64,000 nt of DNA from Clostridiales bacterium (GCA_016342415.1 JAEIOD010000003.1:1-64000); one strand, 5' to 3'; positions 54,611-63,100 are shown, numbered from the stretch's first letter. The notes: a model not told the origin generated them from the letters alone. Translations and numbers: made by a program.

Positions 54611-54739
54611 TTACCGATAATTTTTGAATAACTGCCTGCTTAAAGTAACTTCATCAGGAGCGATTTTTCTAAGTCCTAAACACTTGTGGAGTTGATTATT
54701 TAGTAGCATCTGTGATAAATCAAATGGTATAAATCTCGA
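54611..54739 (-). mobile_element. C-terminal scrap of an IS30-like transposase
   Basis: The minus strand reads SRFIPFDLSQ then LLNNQLHKCLGLRKIAPDEV before a TAA. IS30 transposases end with R-F-I-P, then L-N-N-R-P-R-K-C-L-G and a following T-P-x-E-V, so the order and spacing fit a shortened tail. No other part of an IS and no terminal repeats were found. Confidence 0.5.
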
Positions 54740-54865
54740 GAAAATTTGGCAAGAGAAAATTTATTAATTTGATAATAAATTCTGATTTCTAGGGGAGATG
54801 TTAATAAATAATTAATGTTATGATTCCAAATTATGTTATACAATTTAATGGAACAGTTTTACATT

Positions 54866-54904
54866 TAACTGTATATGTGGATCCATCCACATGCAATCTA
54901 GTTA
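54866..54904 (+). repeat. nested inverted repeat before a GNAT gene
   Basis: ATGTGGAT (54875-54882), CC, ATCCACAT (54885-54892) is a perfect stem; outside it TAACT (54866-54870) and AGTTA (54900-54904) also pair. The shape, two paired boxes separated by unpaired spacers, recalls a folded recombination site, but could be a terminator remnant. Confidence 0.5.
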
Positions 54905-54947
54905 TATAAAATTGATAGACAAGGAATTATATAGTGAGGAGAAAAAT

Positions 54948-55505
54948 ATGAGTGTTATAAAAGGCAAAAGAATTAATTTGTTATTCGCAAAGAAAGAAGA
55001 TAGAAGAACAATATATGATATGTTAGTTTCTCCAGAAACAGTTCATCTAATGTTTGATGAAACACATCCAAAGCCTACATATGAAGAATTTGAAGAAGAA
55101 GAGGATTTTTTTTATTCTGGCGAATCAAATAGATTAGGTAGCTATATGTTAATTGAGTATCAAAATGAAATTGTGGGTAGTGTTAGTTATGCATGTGGTT
55201 ATGAAAAAAATCCTTATAGTGAATTAGATATATGGATGAAGAGTTCAAAGTATACTGGTAAAGGACTAGGTAGAGAAGCTATTAATTTAGTAGTTGAATT
55301 TGTAGGTAATGAATATAAAATAAGTGACTTTATAATAAGACCATGGATTAAAAATGTAAACGCAATAAAAGCATATAAGAAATGCGGATTTCAAGAGTTC
55401 CCACGTGCAGACTTGAAGAACTATTATGATGATGGAGCGTATGAAAAGTATGGTGACGGAGATTATGGAATAGAAGATACAGTAAATTTATCGAAAAAAA
55501 AATAA
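54948..55505 (+). CDS. AAC(6')-like GNAT acetyltransferase
   Basis: A 185-residue acetyltransferase. The acidic N-terminal region (YEEFEEEEDFFYS) and the loop WMKSSKYTGKGLGREAINLVV followed by IIRPWIKNVNAIKAYKKCGF resemble the aminoglycoside 6'-N-acetyltransferase and related RimJ-like group. Resistance cannot be claimed from sequence. The start is ATG 54948 behind GTGAGGAG. Its AT content is higher than that of most neighbours, consistent with transfer. Confidence 0.85.
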   Translation: MSVIKGKRINLLFAKKEDRRTIYDMLVSPETVHLMFDETHPKPTYEEFEEEEDFFYSGESNRLGSYMLIEYQNEIVGSVSYACGYEKNPYSELDIWMKSSKYTGKGLGREAINLVVEFVGNEYKISDFIIRPWIKNVNAIKAYKKCGFQEFPRADLKNYYDDGAYEKYGDGDYGIEDTVNLSKKK

Positions 55506-55527
55506 GACTAATTGCTGTATTCAGATT

Positions 55528-55571
55528 AATATATTGATTGTTTTGATTGGGAAGAACAATCAATATATTTT
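55528..55571 (+). terminator. terminator after the AAC-like gene
   Basis: AATATATTGATTGTT (55528-55542) pairs perfectly over 15 bases with AACAATCAATATATT (55555-55569). Confidence 0.7.
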
Positions 55572-55891
55572 AATGAGAACATAGTGATTTAAGATACTTT
55601 ATTGATCTTATTGTGAACCAACCCTCCTTATTACCATAGTTGTCGGGAATAAAATTTTCAATATTCTAGTAGATAGACACGAAAAGGAGAATCCCGATTG
55701 CAAAATACAGTTTTGGTCTGAAGTAATAAATCAGGTGCCTTTTATGATTCATAGAAAACTTCTGATAAGTAGGGGAGTTTATTATAGAATCGATTAATTC
55801 GAAGGTCTTCCGTATGTAAGTGACTATCATATGAAACATGTAAAAAGAAGTGGTAATCAACCACTCCTCTCTCATATTATTTGCAAAAACA
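55572..55891. other. gene-poor stretch with a possible decayed gene
   Basis: No intact gene. On the plus strand one frame between about 55680 and 55870 reads like protein (QFWSEVINQVPFMIHRKLL, then after one TAA EGLPYVSDYHMKHVKRSG), perhaps a dead gene of unknown family. Confidence 0.3.
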
Positions 55892-56986
55892 CTATATTTG
55901 TGAGGATTTTATCCAACCAAACTCATCATTATATTTCACTAATGAGAATGCCCCATATTCATTGCAAACTTCTACTTGAGTTCCAACTTCTAAGTTCATA
56001 AATAGGTTTATATATTCTATCTTAGGAACCCATTCATCTTTGTGCCTCATAATCAAGTTATTAATAATTGTAAACTCTTGATTTGTATCTTTATGAAGAC
56101 ATTTAGTTAATTCTGTGTCTTGTTCAAGAATTTCAAATGATAAATGCGGATAACTTAGCATCAGTAGGGGTTCTGAGTTGAATATTTCAGATTCATTGAT
56201 TTCCTTACTTGCAAAGTTATTTTCTTGTATGGTACTATAGCTTATTTTATTATCGATTTTTTCTATTACCAAAGCATTTAATTCCCCAGTATTCTTTACT
56301 CCTAATCCACCATCTATAAATATAATATTCTTCTCATAATTGAAGTAGGGCATGTTAGTTATTTGATTGTTTCGTAATAAGCCTGTTGGCCAGTGTCCAA
56401 CGATTGTTGTCTTATTATTCTTCTTGCTCTTACTATTGAAATCGTCAAACTTCAAAAATTTACGTTCATCTTTATCAAGACAAAAACCTGAATCATAACC
56501 ACCATGAACAAATCTAAACTCGTCAAAGTTAAGTATGACAGGGAGGTTTCCAATAAACACGAAATCATCTCTATGGTGCTTTAATAGATCATTATAGTGT
56601 TCTTCTGCAGTTGTGAAGATAGAACATGGACGATTAGTTTCCCTAGATATAGCATGAAATAGATTCTCAGAATGTTCTTTTACAAGTAGATGGTAAAGAC
56701 TCTTGAAGTTCTCAATACTAGACATGACATTCTGAATTTTGTACTCATGATTCCCTTTTAGAATGACAGTTCGACTTCTTAGAGATAAGCGTTGAATAAT
56801 CTTCAATGTTTTGTAACTACAAGGTCCTTTGTGGATGAAATCACCCAAAATTATTAAATAGTCTTCAGAATTAAGATTCACCTTTTCTAGAAGTGTCTCA
56901 AGATGTTTATAATGAGCATGTATATCACTGATTGCAATTACTCTATAATCTCCAGTAGGGTTGATAGTAATCAATTTACTTTTCAT
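55892..56986 (-). CDS. calcineurin-like metallophosphoesterase with SH3-like tail
   Basis: A 364-residue protein. The first 230 residues are a PPP-type phosphatase with all metal motifs: AISDIHAHYKHL (D-x-H), ILGDFIHKGP (G-D-x-x-x-x-G), LKGNHEY (G-N-H-E) and IVGHWPTG (G-H). Relatives hydrolyse bis(5'-nucleosyl) tetraphosphates or phosphoproteins. The last 90 residues form an added small domain ending YGAFSLVKYNDEFGWIKSS, which looks SH3-like, unusual for this family. A TAGGAGG ribosome site precedes the start. Confidence 0.88.
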   Translation of the reverse strand: MKSKLITINPTGDYRVIAISDIHAHYKHLETLLEKVNLNSEDYLIILGDFIHKGPCSYKTLKIIQRLSLRSRTVILKGNHEYKIQNVMSSIENFKSLYHLLVKEHSENLFHAISRETNRPCSIFTTAEEHYNDLLKHHRDDFVFIGNLPVILNFDEFRFVHGGYDSGFCLDKDERKFLKFDDFNSKSKKNNKTTIVGHWPTGLLRNNQITNMPYFNYEKNIIFIDGGLGVKNTGELNALVIEKIDNKISYSTIQENNFASKEINESEIFNSEPLLMLSYPHLSFEILEQDTELTKCLHKDTNQEFTIINNLIMRHKDEWVPKIEYINLFMNLEVGTQVEVCNEYGAFSLVKYNDEFGWIKSSQI

Positions 56987-57114
56987 ATATTCTACCTCCT
57001 AAATATCATCAACTCATTAAGTTTAACATGTTAAATATTTCAAGACAATATAATATGTATTGTTAATATCTGGCGAGACAAAGAGGTGTATTGATTCTGA
57101 TTTGCAGGGCTAAT

Positions 57115-57171
57115 CAAACTGCATATCAGTTAAGTATTCTGCATATTATATCCCGTTAAATATGCAGTTTG
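57115..57171. repeat. inverted repeat upstream of the recombinase gene
   Basis: CAAACTGCATAT (57115-57126) and ATATGCAGTTTG (57160-57171) are perfect 12-base inverted copies around a 33-base centre that contains a further CTGCATAT-like word. Its place 80 bases before the recombinase gene suits an att site or recombinase-binding arm; this is inference. Confidence 0.5.
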
Positions 57172-57252
57172 TAATAAAGTTATGTAGATTTAAGATGTAT
57201 ATTCAATTGATCAATCATGATGGGTACCCTCTATAAAAAGGAGCGTGAAATT

Positions 57253-57366
57253 ATGAATAACCAAATTTATAACATTTTGAATGATATGTCTGTGTATTTG
57301 AGTATGACTCAGATGAAGCATCTGCAGGGAGTTCTAATTAAAAGATTAGAAGAAGTGCACGAATAA
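57253..57366 (+). pseudogene. N-terminal segment of the tyrosine recombinase, cut off by TAA
   Basis: ATG 57253 follows AAAAGGAG and encodes 37 residues (MNNQIYNILNDMSVYLSMTQ, then MKHLQGVLIKRLEE) ending at TAA 57364-57366. The frame continues without shift into the recombinase body at 57367-58224. The same N-terminal helix pair is found at the start of intact orphan recombinases of this group, so the stop looks like a single nonsense change, for example from GAA or CAA. Confidence 0.75.
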
Positions 57367-57474
57367 CAGAAAAGCACTAACAATATTACGTATTTAACAA
57401 AGTTTATAGCCGCCAAAAGGATAGAAGGTTGTTCAGAGAGAACAATTCAGTATTATAAGAAGAGTATAGAAAAA

Positions 57475-58224
57475 ATGCTATCGATAATCGAACGACCAAT
57501 TATGCAAATTACAACTGAGGCATTAAGGGACTACTTGATAACATATCAATCACTTAATAATTGTAGTAATTCGACGCTGGATAATATGAGAAGGAATCTA
57601 TCAAGTTTCTTTTCTTGGTTAGAAGAGGAAGACTATATCTTAAAGAATCCTGTTCGAAGAATTCATAAAATCCGAATGGCTTCTACAATAAAGAAAACAA
57701 TAACTGACGAAAACATTGAAATCATTCGAGATGGTTGCAAAACTCTTCGAGATTTAGCAATGGTTGATCTATTATATACAACTGGCATGAGAATTGGAGA
57801 ACTTGTAAATCTAAACATTGATGATGTTGATTTTCAGGAACGATTATGTATTGTATATGGCAAAGGAGCAAAAGAAAGACGAGTTTATTTTGATGCTGAA
57901 ACTAAGATACATCTTCAGAATTATATAGCTTCACGTATAGATAATAATGATGCACTATTTGTTTCCTTGCTGAAGCCTCATAGAAGAATTAAAATAAATG
58001 GTGTAGAGATTCGTATTAGAGAACTCGGAAAAAGTTTGGGAATGAATGAAGTGTATCCCTATAAATTTAGAAGAACAATGGCAACAAGAGCGATAGATAA
58101 AGGTATGCCAATTGAGCAGGTTCAAAAGTTGTTAGGTCACAAACAAATTGATACCACAATGCGGTATGCAATAGTGAATCAAACCAACGTAAGAAATTCT
58201 TACAAGAAATATATAGGATCATGA
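57475..58224 (+). CDS. tyrosine recombinase, body after the in-frame stop
   Basis: The 249 residues from ATG 57475 hold most of the core-binding domain and the full catalytic domain of a Xer-like tyrosine recombinase. In-frame sequence from 57367 (YLTKFIAAKRIEGCSERTI) belongs to it but lies before any ATG. Catalytic residues from ATG 57475: R106 (TGMRIGELV), a Lys in GKGAKERRV, R199, H222 (LLGHKQIDTT) and nucleophile Y231 (MRYAIV). The first residue of the H-x-x-R box is Tyr196 (YPYKFRRT) where relatives have His. With the upstream stop, this gene is probably inactive or only poorly active. Confidence 0.75.
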   Translation: MLSIIERPIMQITTEALRDYLITYQSLNNCSNSTLDNMRRNLSSFFSWLEEEDYILKNPVRRIHKIRMASTIKKTITDENIEIIRDGCKTLRDLAMVDLLYTTGMRIGELVNLNIDDVDFQERLCIVYGKGAKERRVYFDAETKIHLQNYIASRIDNNDALFVSLLKPHRRIKINGVEIRIRELGKSLGMNEVYPYKFRRTMATRAIDKGMPIEQVQKLLGHKQIDTTMRYAIVNQTNVRNSYKKYIGS

Positions 58225-58308
58225 TTCTCAATGAATGGTTCTGATTTGTCGAGCTAAATTAATATTCTAGTAGTATTTATGAATTGAAATATATGGTAAA
58301 TTATATAT

Positions 58309-58341
58309 AGAAAGCAGTTTTTGCTGGATGTAATGCTTTCT
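58309..58341 (+). terminator. hairpin after the recombinase gene
   Basis: AGAAAGCA (58309-58316) pairs with TGCTTTCT (58334-58341). There is no long T-run, and a ribosome site follows at once, so it may instead sit in a leader. Confidence 0.45.
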
Positions 58342-58355
58342 TATTGGAGGTTAAT

Positions 58356-58415
58356 ATGAAGACAAACAAGAAAAATCAAATAATATATATTGCATCAATT
58401 AGACATAGTATTTAA
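58356..58415 (+). CDS. possible 19-residue leader peptide or gene start remnant
   Basis: ATG 58356 has a strong TTGGAGG site and encodes MKTNKKNQIIYIASIRHSI. Its TAA overlaps an ATG (TAATG) that opens a frame running into the lipoprotein gene. It could be translated, but may only be the start of a lost membrane protein gene. Confidence 0.35.
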   Translation: MKTNKKNQIIYIASIRHSI

Positions 58416-58489
58416 TGAATAGAAGGAAAGAGATTTGCAACTACGTTAGTTTATTTCGAAACTGTAACTATTATAAAAGGAGGATAGAA

Positions 58490-59320
58490 ATGAAAAGCAT
58501 ATATAAGATAATTACGATATTAATAACAATAATATTTACATTAGTAAGTTGTAATAATATAGATACTCCTATAGATAATGACTTAAGTGAGCTGAATATA
58601 CTTGAGGAAACAATAGAAATATCCTTTGCAGATATATATTTGAACAATGACATATCATTATTAAACAGAAAAGAAATAATCATCAAAATAGAAATGTATG
58701 AGTATCTCTTTCGAACATTTAATATTACATATGACAAGTTAAGAGAATTATATGAAATTGCTTTTATAAATCAAAATATAGATCAAAGAGCTATGATTGG
58801 TTATAGTCAGGATTATCTAACAAATTTTACAAGTTCAGAATTTGAAAAATTAAAGCTATACAATTTCATAGGGCTTTCAATTACTGAGATGGAAAAACAT
58901 ATAGTTGAATCAGGATACGATTTAAATAGAGAAAAGGATTTTATCAAAAACTATGGAAATGAAGGCTTTTCTTTATCTATTAGTGAGCCAATAGAAGGTT
59001 ATGATAATGAAACATATATTTTTGTACTTACTAATGTAGTCCAAGAATATGAGTACTCTGCGGAAAATGAGGTGAGTTATTCATTAACAAAATACACATT
59101 TAAGGAAGTTGATGGTGTTCATAAATTGAGTTCAAAATTATACAAAGAAGGATTTTCTTGTTTTTCAGAAAATGTATTTGATGAGCCAGTTAGTGATCCA
59201 GAGTTAGAAAAGATCATTGAAGATTTTATCATAAGAAATAATCTAAAAGATGTGAACTTTGAATTCCAATTTGATTTAAAGTTAACTGTTGAAAAACTTT
59301 TGGATGAAGGGATAGAATAA
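58490..59320 (+). CDS. predicted lipoprotein of unknown function
   Basis: A 276-residue exported protein with a signal peptide ending LVSC (Cys21). The mature part is acidic and mostly helical at first (residues 25-110) and beta-rich later (KDFIKNYGNEGFSLSISEPIE). I recognise no family. The start is ATG 58490 with AAAGGAGG upstream; an open frame extends to 58415 but would destroy the signal peptide. Very AT-rich compared with core genes, which suggests recent acquisition. Confidence 0.7.
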   Translation: MKSIYKIITILITIIFTLVSCNNIDTPIDNDLSELNILEETIEISFADIYLNNDISLLNRKEIIIKIEMYEYLFRTFNITYDKLRELYEIAFINQNIDQRAMIGYSQDYLTNFTSSEFEKLKLYNFIGLSITEMEKHIVESGYDLNREKDFIKNYGNEGFSLSISEPIEGYDNETYIFVLTNVVQEYEYSAENEVSYSLTKYTFKEVDGVHKLSSKLYKEGFSCFSENVFDEPVSDPELEKIIEDFIIRNNLKDVNFEFQFDLKLTVEKLLDEGIE

Positions 59321-60206
59321 TTATATTGAGATTACGGCACTCGTATAACTGTATATCTGAGCAGAGGTCAACAGTCCAGTTTTGACTAAAAGAAACATAG
59401 AGTATTATAAGAAAATTGAATCCTAGTTTGAAGAATCGAGTAGAAAGAATATCAAATGATTTGGATTATACGGTTGCGAATAAGGACAGATAAGTGAGTT
59501 TATTGGTCTAAAAAAAAGATGAAAAGATTTAGTTGTGACTACATCTTTCACCTAGTAACAATGCTGGAATAATACCCCAACAAATGAAAGTTATAAGCCT
59601 GATTGTTAAATGATAGTCAGGCTATTTATATATATCACCATAATTGATTGGCCTTCAGACTTTTGACTGATGTCTCTGCATAACGAGATAGGCTTATACT
59701 TGGTCGGAACAGTAGCTTTTTCAAATCGGTATATGACTAGCATCGTGATGCATAAACAAAGGAATAGATTTAAGTCCTTCTTGATTGTTCAGTAATAAAC
59801 GGTTAAATGTAATGTCAGTATATGAATTTTACATGCTGTGGTGCATTGTATAGTTAACTGGTTAAGAGAGTTTTGGATGTTAATCCTTTACTCCACTGAT
59901 TTTCTGCAGAGAATCAGAATTTTCAAGGAAAGGAGTTGGTTAAATGAAAAACACAGAGGTGATTACAGTTTAACAAACTGCAGTGATGTTTACATCGCTA
60001 CTATAAATTTTAAATGAAGTTTAGACTAGGGCAAAAATAGGAGAATTAATAGGAACGATTTTATGTATCATATAAGATACAATGCTGACTTTGAAACGAG
60101 TATGGCAGCTCATACGTTAGGAGAAGCCACAAGAGAGAGAATATTCACGGAATTGGTAAGGCTTCAGAGTTTGTCATTTATCATCAAGGCAAGAAAGAGA
60201 GGTTAA
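59321..60206. other. long gene-poor stretch with debris
   Basis: No intact gene in 886 bases. A hairpin AGCCTGA/TCAGGCT lies at 59596-59623. Near the end, one frame reads GIGKASEFVIYHQGKKERLNE (about 60150-60212), the tail of some lost gene, whose stop lies inside the start of the next GNAT gene. An ATG with AAGGAG at 59944 opens only nine codons. Everything else looks non-coding. Confidence 0.5.
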
Positions 60207-60752
60207 ATGAATATTATCATTAGAGAGATCGAAACAAAGGATATGGACGCCTATAGACAATGGAACTTACCTCATCACCTTCATCATGATTTAAACGGAC
60301 CCTATTATGATAGAGAAACCGTAGAAAAGCTTGATAAGAAGATTGAGAGAATGAAGAACAATTTAGAAGAAGGTAAACCAGCCAGAGAAGGAATGATGGC
60401 TATTGTAGATAAAGAATGTGATGAATTGATCGGTACCGTCAGTAAGTACTACAAGTCAAAGGAAACAGACTGGATGGAAATAGGCATTGTCGTTTTTAAC
60501 GATAATTACTGGGGACAAGGGATTGGATACAAGGCATTGAAACTATGGATAGACCTTGTGTTTAAGGCGCATCCAGAGTTTGTGAGACTGGGATTGACAA
60601 CTTGGTCTGGCAACCTGGGAATGGTGAAGTTATCTGAAAAATTGGGTTTGAGACAAGAAGCTTGCTATAGAAAAGCAAGAATTGTAAATAATGAGTACTA
60701 TGACTCAGTCAGTTATGGCATTCTAAGAAAAGAGTGGTTTGATGAAAAATAA
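60207..60752 (+). CDS. GNAT family N-acetyltransferase
   Basis: A 181-residue acetyltransferase of the RimJ-like branch: REIETKDMDAYRQWNLPHHL, EIGIVVFNDNYWGQGIGYKALKLW (Q-G-I-G-Y) and LSEKLGLRQEACYRKARIV. The start ATG overlaps the tail of a decayed frame and is preceded by AGAGAGG. Substrate unknown. It is the last of the acetyltransferase genes in the accessory stretch. Confidence 0.88.
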   Translation: MNIIIREIETKDMDAYRQWNLPHHLHHDLNGPYYDRETVEKLDKKIERMKNNLEEGKPAREGMMAIVDKECDELIGTVSKYYKSKETDWMEIGIVVFNDNYWGQGIGYKALKLWIDLVFKAHPEFVRLGLTTWSGNLGMVKLSEKLGLRQEACYRKARIVNNEYYDSVSYGILRKEWFDEK

Positions 60753-60786
60753 ATCAGTTGGAATTGATAATTAAAAGTGCTTAACC

Positions 60787-60822
60787 ATCTGACCGTAGAC
60801 TACTGTGTGATTGTGGTCAGAT
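60787..60822 (+). terminator. hairpin after the GNAT gene
   Basis: ATCTGACC (60787-60794) pairs with GGTCAGAT (60815-60822) over a 20-base loop; no T-run follows. Confidence 0.45.
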
Positions 60823-61289
60823 AGTAAAATAATGGCACATTCTGGGTTTTCAGACGGAATAAAAACTTATAAGAACGACTTAAAGAGACAACTTTCTTGT
60901 CAGGATAACAAGAGACATAGATGTTGAAATCTCTCTACAATGTATGTGAATGTGTGTTTACTGAAATCACGATAAAGGGTGGAATGAAACACATCATAAT
61001 GATTAAGTTATAGCTCAAGATTATAATAGTAATTGTTAAATAAAATAGAGCAGACTGATTTGTCATCAGGACCATGGTTATCTCCCTACAAATGAAGAGG
61101 TAGGGCTCTAATAAAAATACATATTAGTGAATGTGATCTCTTTAGATATATAGAATTGACCTAGTATTTATTATACTAGGTCTTTTTTATATCTGAAAAC
61201 CCTATGCAAGAGTAATTTCTAGAGGTATGGAATATAGTCTTGCAAACTAGAACTTACCTTTTCATTTTACCAATCAAATAGATATTAAC
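60823..61289 (+). other. gene-poor stretch ending in an orphan terminator
   Basis: No intact gene. Around 61050 one frame reads EQTDLSSGPWLSPYK, stop, RGRALIKI, which could be a collapsed GNAT (such proteins have a P-W-L strand and an R-G-R-G loop), but this is weak. Confidence 0.3.
61158..61190 (+). terminator. strong terminator without an upstream gene
   Basis: GACCTAGTAT (61158-61167) pairs perfectly with ATACTAGGTC (61173-61182), followed by TTTTTTAT. The nearest intact gene ends 400 bases earlier. Confidence 0.85.
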
Positions 61290-61318
61290 TTGACTAAAGA
61301 ACGTACGTTCGATATAAT
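61290..61318 (+). promoter_or_regulatory. promoter with GAACGTACGTTC operator in the spacer
   Basis: -35 TTGACT (61290-61295), 17-base spacer and -10 TATAAT (61313-61318). The spacer contains the perfect 12-base palindrome GAACGTACGTTC (61299-61310), placed where a repressor would block RNA polymerase. Confidence 0.8.
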
Positions 61319-61368
61319 GAGGAAAAGTTAATTAATGAAATATAATTGTTTACTAGGAGGAGATGAAG

Positions 61369-61845
61369 ATGAACAGGTATGAAGAAGGTTTAAGATTAAT
61401 TGAAGAAAGTTGTGGTAACGGAAAAGATAATGTTATAGCTCTTGCAACTATTGCTGCGGATCCAAATGTTGATGGAAATCCTCAGCCTTATGTCCGAGAA
61501 GTAGATGCATTTTATGAAGATGGTGTGTTTTATATTACTACATGGGGAAAATCTAATAAGATGATTCAAATAGCTAAGAACAAGGAAGTCGGATTTGTGG
61601 TCTGCAAGGAGGGTGTTTCTGGAAGTGGCTTAGGCGAAAACCTCGGATGGGTTTTAGACCCACGAAATGCTGAGTTAAGGGTTAAACTTCGCAAAGCATT
61701 TAGTAATTGGTACGACCATGCAAACAATGAACAGGATGAAAATTGTGTTATTTTAGCAATCCGAATGACAAGGGGTACAATATTTAGAGATGAAGGATCT
61801 GTACGTTATAATTTGGATTTAGTGAATAAAAAAGAAATTGAATAA
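61369..61845 (+). CDS. pyridoxamine 5'-phosphate oxidase family protein
   Basis: A 158-residue flavin-binding split-barrel protein: DNVIALATIAADPNVDGNPQ, VREVDAFYEDGVFYITTWGKS, NKMIQIAKNKEVGFVVCKEG and GLGENLGWVLDPRNAELR. Family members bind FMN or F420-like cofactors; this subgroup has no proven reaction. Of two ATGs six bases apart, 61369 is chosen because AGGAGG lies eight bases before it and only two before the other. It stands behind a tightly controlled promoter, so induction by a small molecule is likely. Confidence 0.88.
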   Translation: MNRYEEGLRLIEESCGNGKDNVIALATIAADPNVDGNPQPYVREVDAFYEDGVFYITTWGKSNKMIQIAKNKEVGFVVCKEGVSGSGLGENLGWVLDPRNAELRVKLRKAFSNWYDHANNEQDENCVILAIRMTRGTIFRDEGSVRYNLDLVNKKEIE

Positions 61846-62410
61846 TTTAAGAGCTTGTTGAATTAATCTATTAATATAAAATGAGTTCTCTTTAGGTAAA
61901 TTTTTCAGATTAATAATTTAGACAATAATCGAGTGGATACATCGATATAAGTATCTGCGATCATTCTACAAGACATGTGGAAACGGTTGTGAAGCTTAAC
62001 TTAGCATTATAATTGAAAATGAAAAGTGATATCAAGTTCTGAGTTGCGATAATTTCACTCAGAATTTTTTTGTCCGTTTTTTTTGATTTGCCAACATCAT
62101 ATACTATAATATAGATAAGTATAATTCTTACTTATGTAAACTGAACCGTACCACAAATAAGTAATTTAAAACCACTCTCTTAAATAATCTAGAGCGGTTT
62201 TTATCGGGATTTATATTCATAGCTTGACTTGAATCTCCATGTTTTAACTGACCTTGTTTTGGAATTTCAGGTATGTAGATGTTATTCATAATTATACTAT
62301 AGTGTTTATCGAGTTTAAATTATACTTATAAATCCCATTAGAAGATTACTAATGAATTCAATTTTTCTTAGTCCACTTAGTATTACTATGAATAAGGTGA
62401 AGAGCTATTT
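61846..62410. other. intergenic stretch with two terminators
   Basis: No gene. TTCTGAGT (62038-62045) pairs with ACTCAGAA (62057-62064) plus a T-run; a second hairpin, AAACCACTCT (62169-62178) with AGAGCGGTTT (62191-62200), has one mismatch and ends in T residues. The rest is AT-rich with no coding signal. Confidence 0.55.
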
Positions 62411-63100
62411 TCAGGCTATATCTTTCTGTTTAAGTGTATGAATAGAAAACATAACTGAAAGTAAGAGTATTCCAGCCAACATAAGAATTATTATTAGATA
62501 GAATACTGTTCCTAAGTGATCGTAATGATTGAATACACCAATGAATGCGTTAAAGATACCCCCACCTGGTACTAAGAAGTTTGATTGAATCCATTTTTGA
62601 GCTACTACCATTCCTATTCCGTAGAGCAATGCAAAAGTACCCATGACAATTCGAACGCCAATTTTTAGTCCGTACTTAAAAAGTAGAGGATAACAAACAC
62701 TGATGATGAGAGTTATAGGTGTCATGCAGAATATCAAACCTCTCAATGAAAGTAATTGATCTATTTCTAATTTTGCATCTGTGTACTCAAAACTTAGTAG
62801 GTACATAATTAGAACACTAATGCCAATTAAAATGATACTGAAGAGTAGAGTGCTTATATATTTTGAAATGACAAATATTTTTCTGGAAACTGACATAGAA
62901 AGGATTAAATGATGTAACTGATAATCTCCAATAAACACAATTATTCCAACTATTGATGGTAGCATAACCACTGTCAGACCAAGAATACCTTTTATTGAAC
63001 CGAATCGAATACACAAATAACTGTATAGTATGATGATGACAAACATCCCTAACATGAGCAAGGTATAAGCTTTGATATCTTTATTAATTAATGCTTTCAT
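62411..63100 (-). CDS. ABC-2 type permease, second of a pair
   Basis: A 229-residue integral membrane protein with six hydrophobic segments and the charged N-terminus MKALINKDIKAY typical of ABC-2 permeases of the YtrC/YhcI kind. It overlaps the first permease by four bases and ends the operon. With that protein and the ATPase it should form an exporter or flippase-like complex; the substrate is unknown. Confidence 0.82.
   Translation of the reverse strand: MKALINKDIKAYTLLMLGMFVIIILYSYLCIRFGSIKGILGLTVVMLPSIVGIIVFIGDYQLHHLILSMSVSRKIFVISKYISTLLFSIILIGISVLIMYLLSFEYTDAKLEIDQLLSLRGLIFCMTPITLIISVCYPLLFKYGLKIGVRIVMGTFALLYGIGMVVAQKWIQSNFLVPGGGIFNAFIGVFNHYDHLGTVFYLIIILMLAGILLLSVMFSIHTLKQKDIA

Noticed and set aside
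59848..59895. tRNA-like string (TAGTTAACTGGTTAAGAG followed by GGATGTTAATCC)
   Set aside because: The D-arm resemblance is superficial; the second part folds as a 4-base-loop hairpin and not a 7-base anticodon loop, there is no T-arm GTTCGAATC box and no acceptor pairing.
44869..61000. Integron cassette array with attC sites between GNAT genes
   Set aside because: The first three GNAT genes overlap, leaving no room for attC sites; the recombinase lacks the IntI-type insertion; only scattered GTTAAAT/TAAC words are seen, which are expected by chance in AT-rich DNA.
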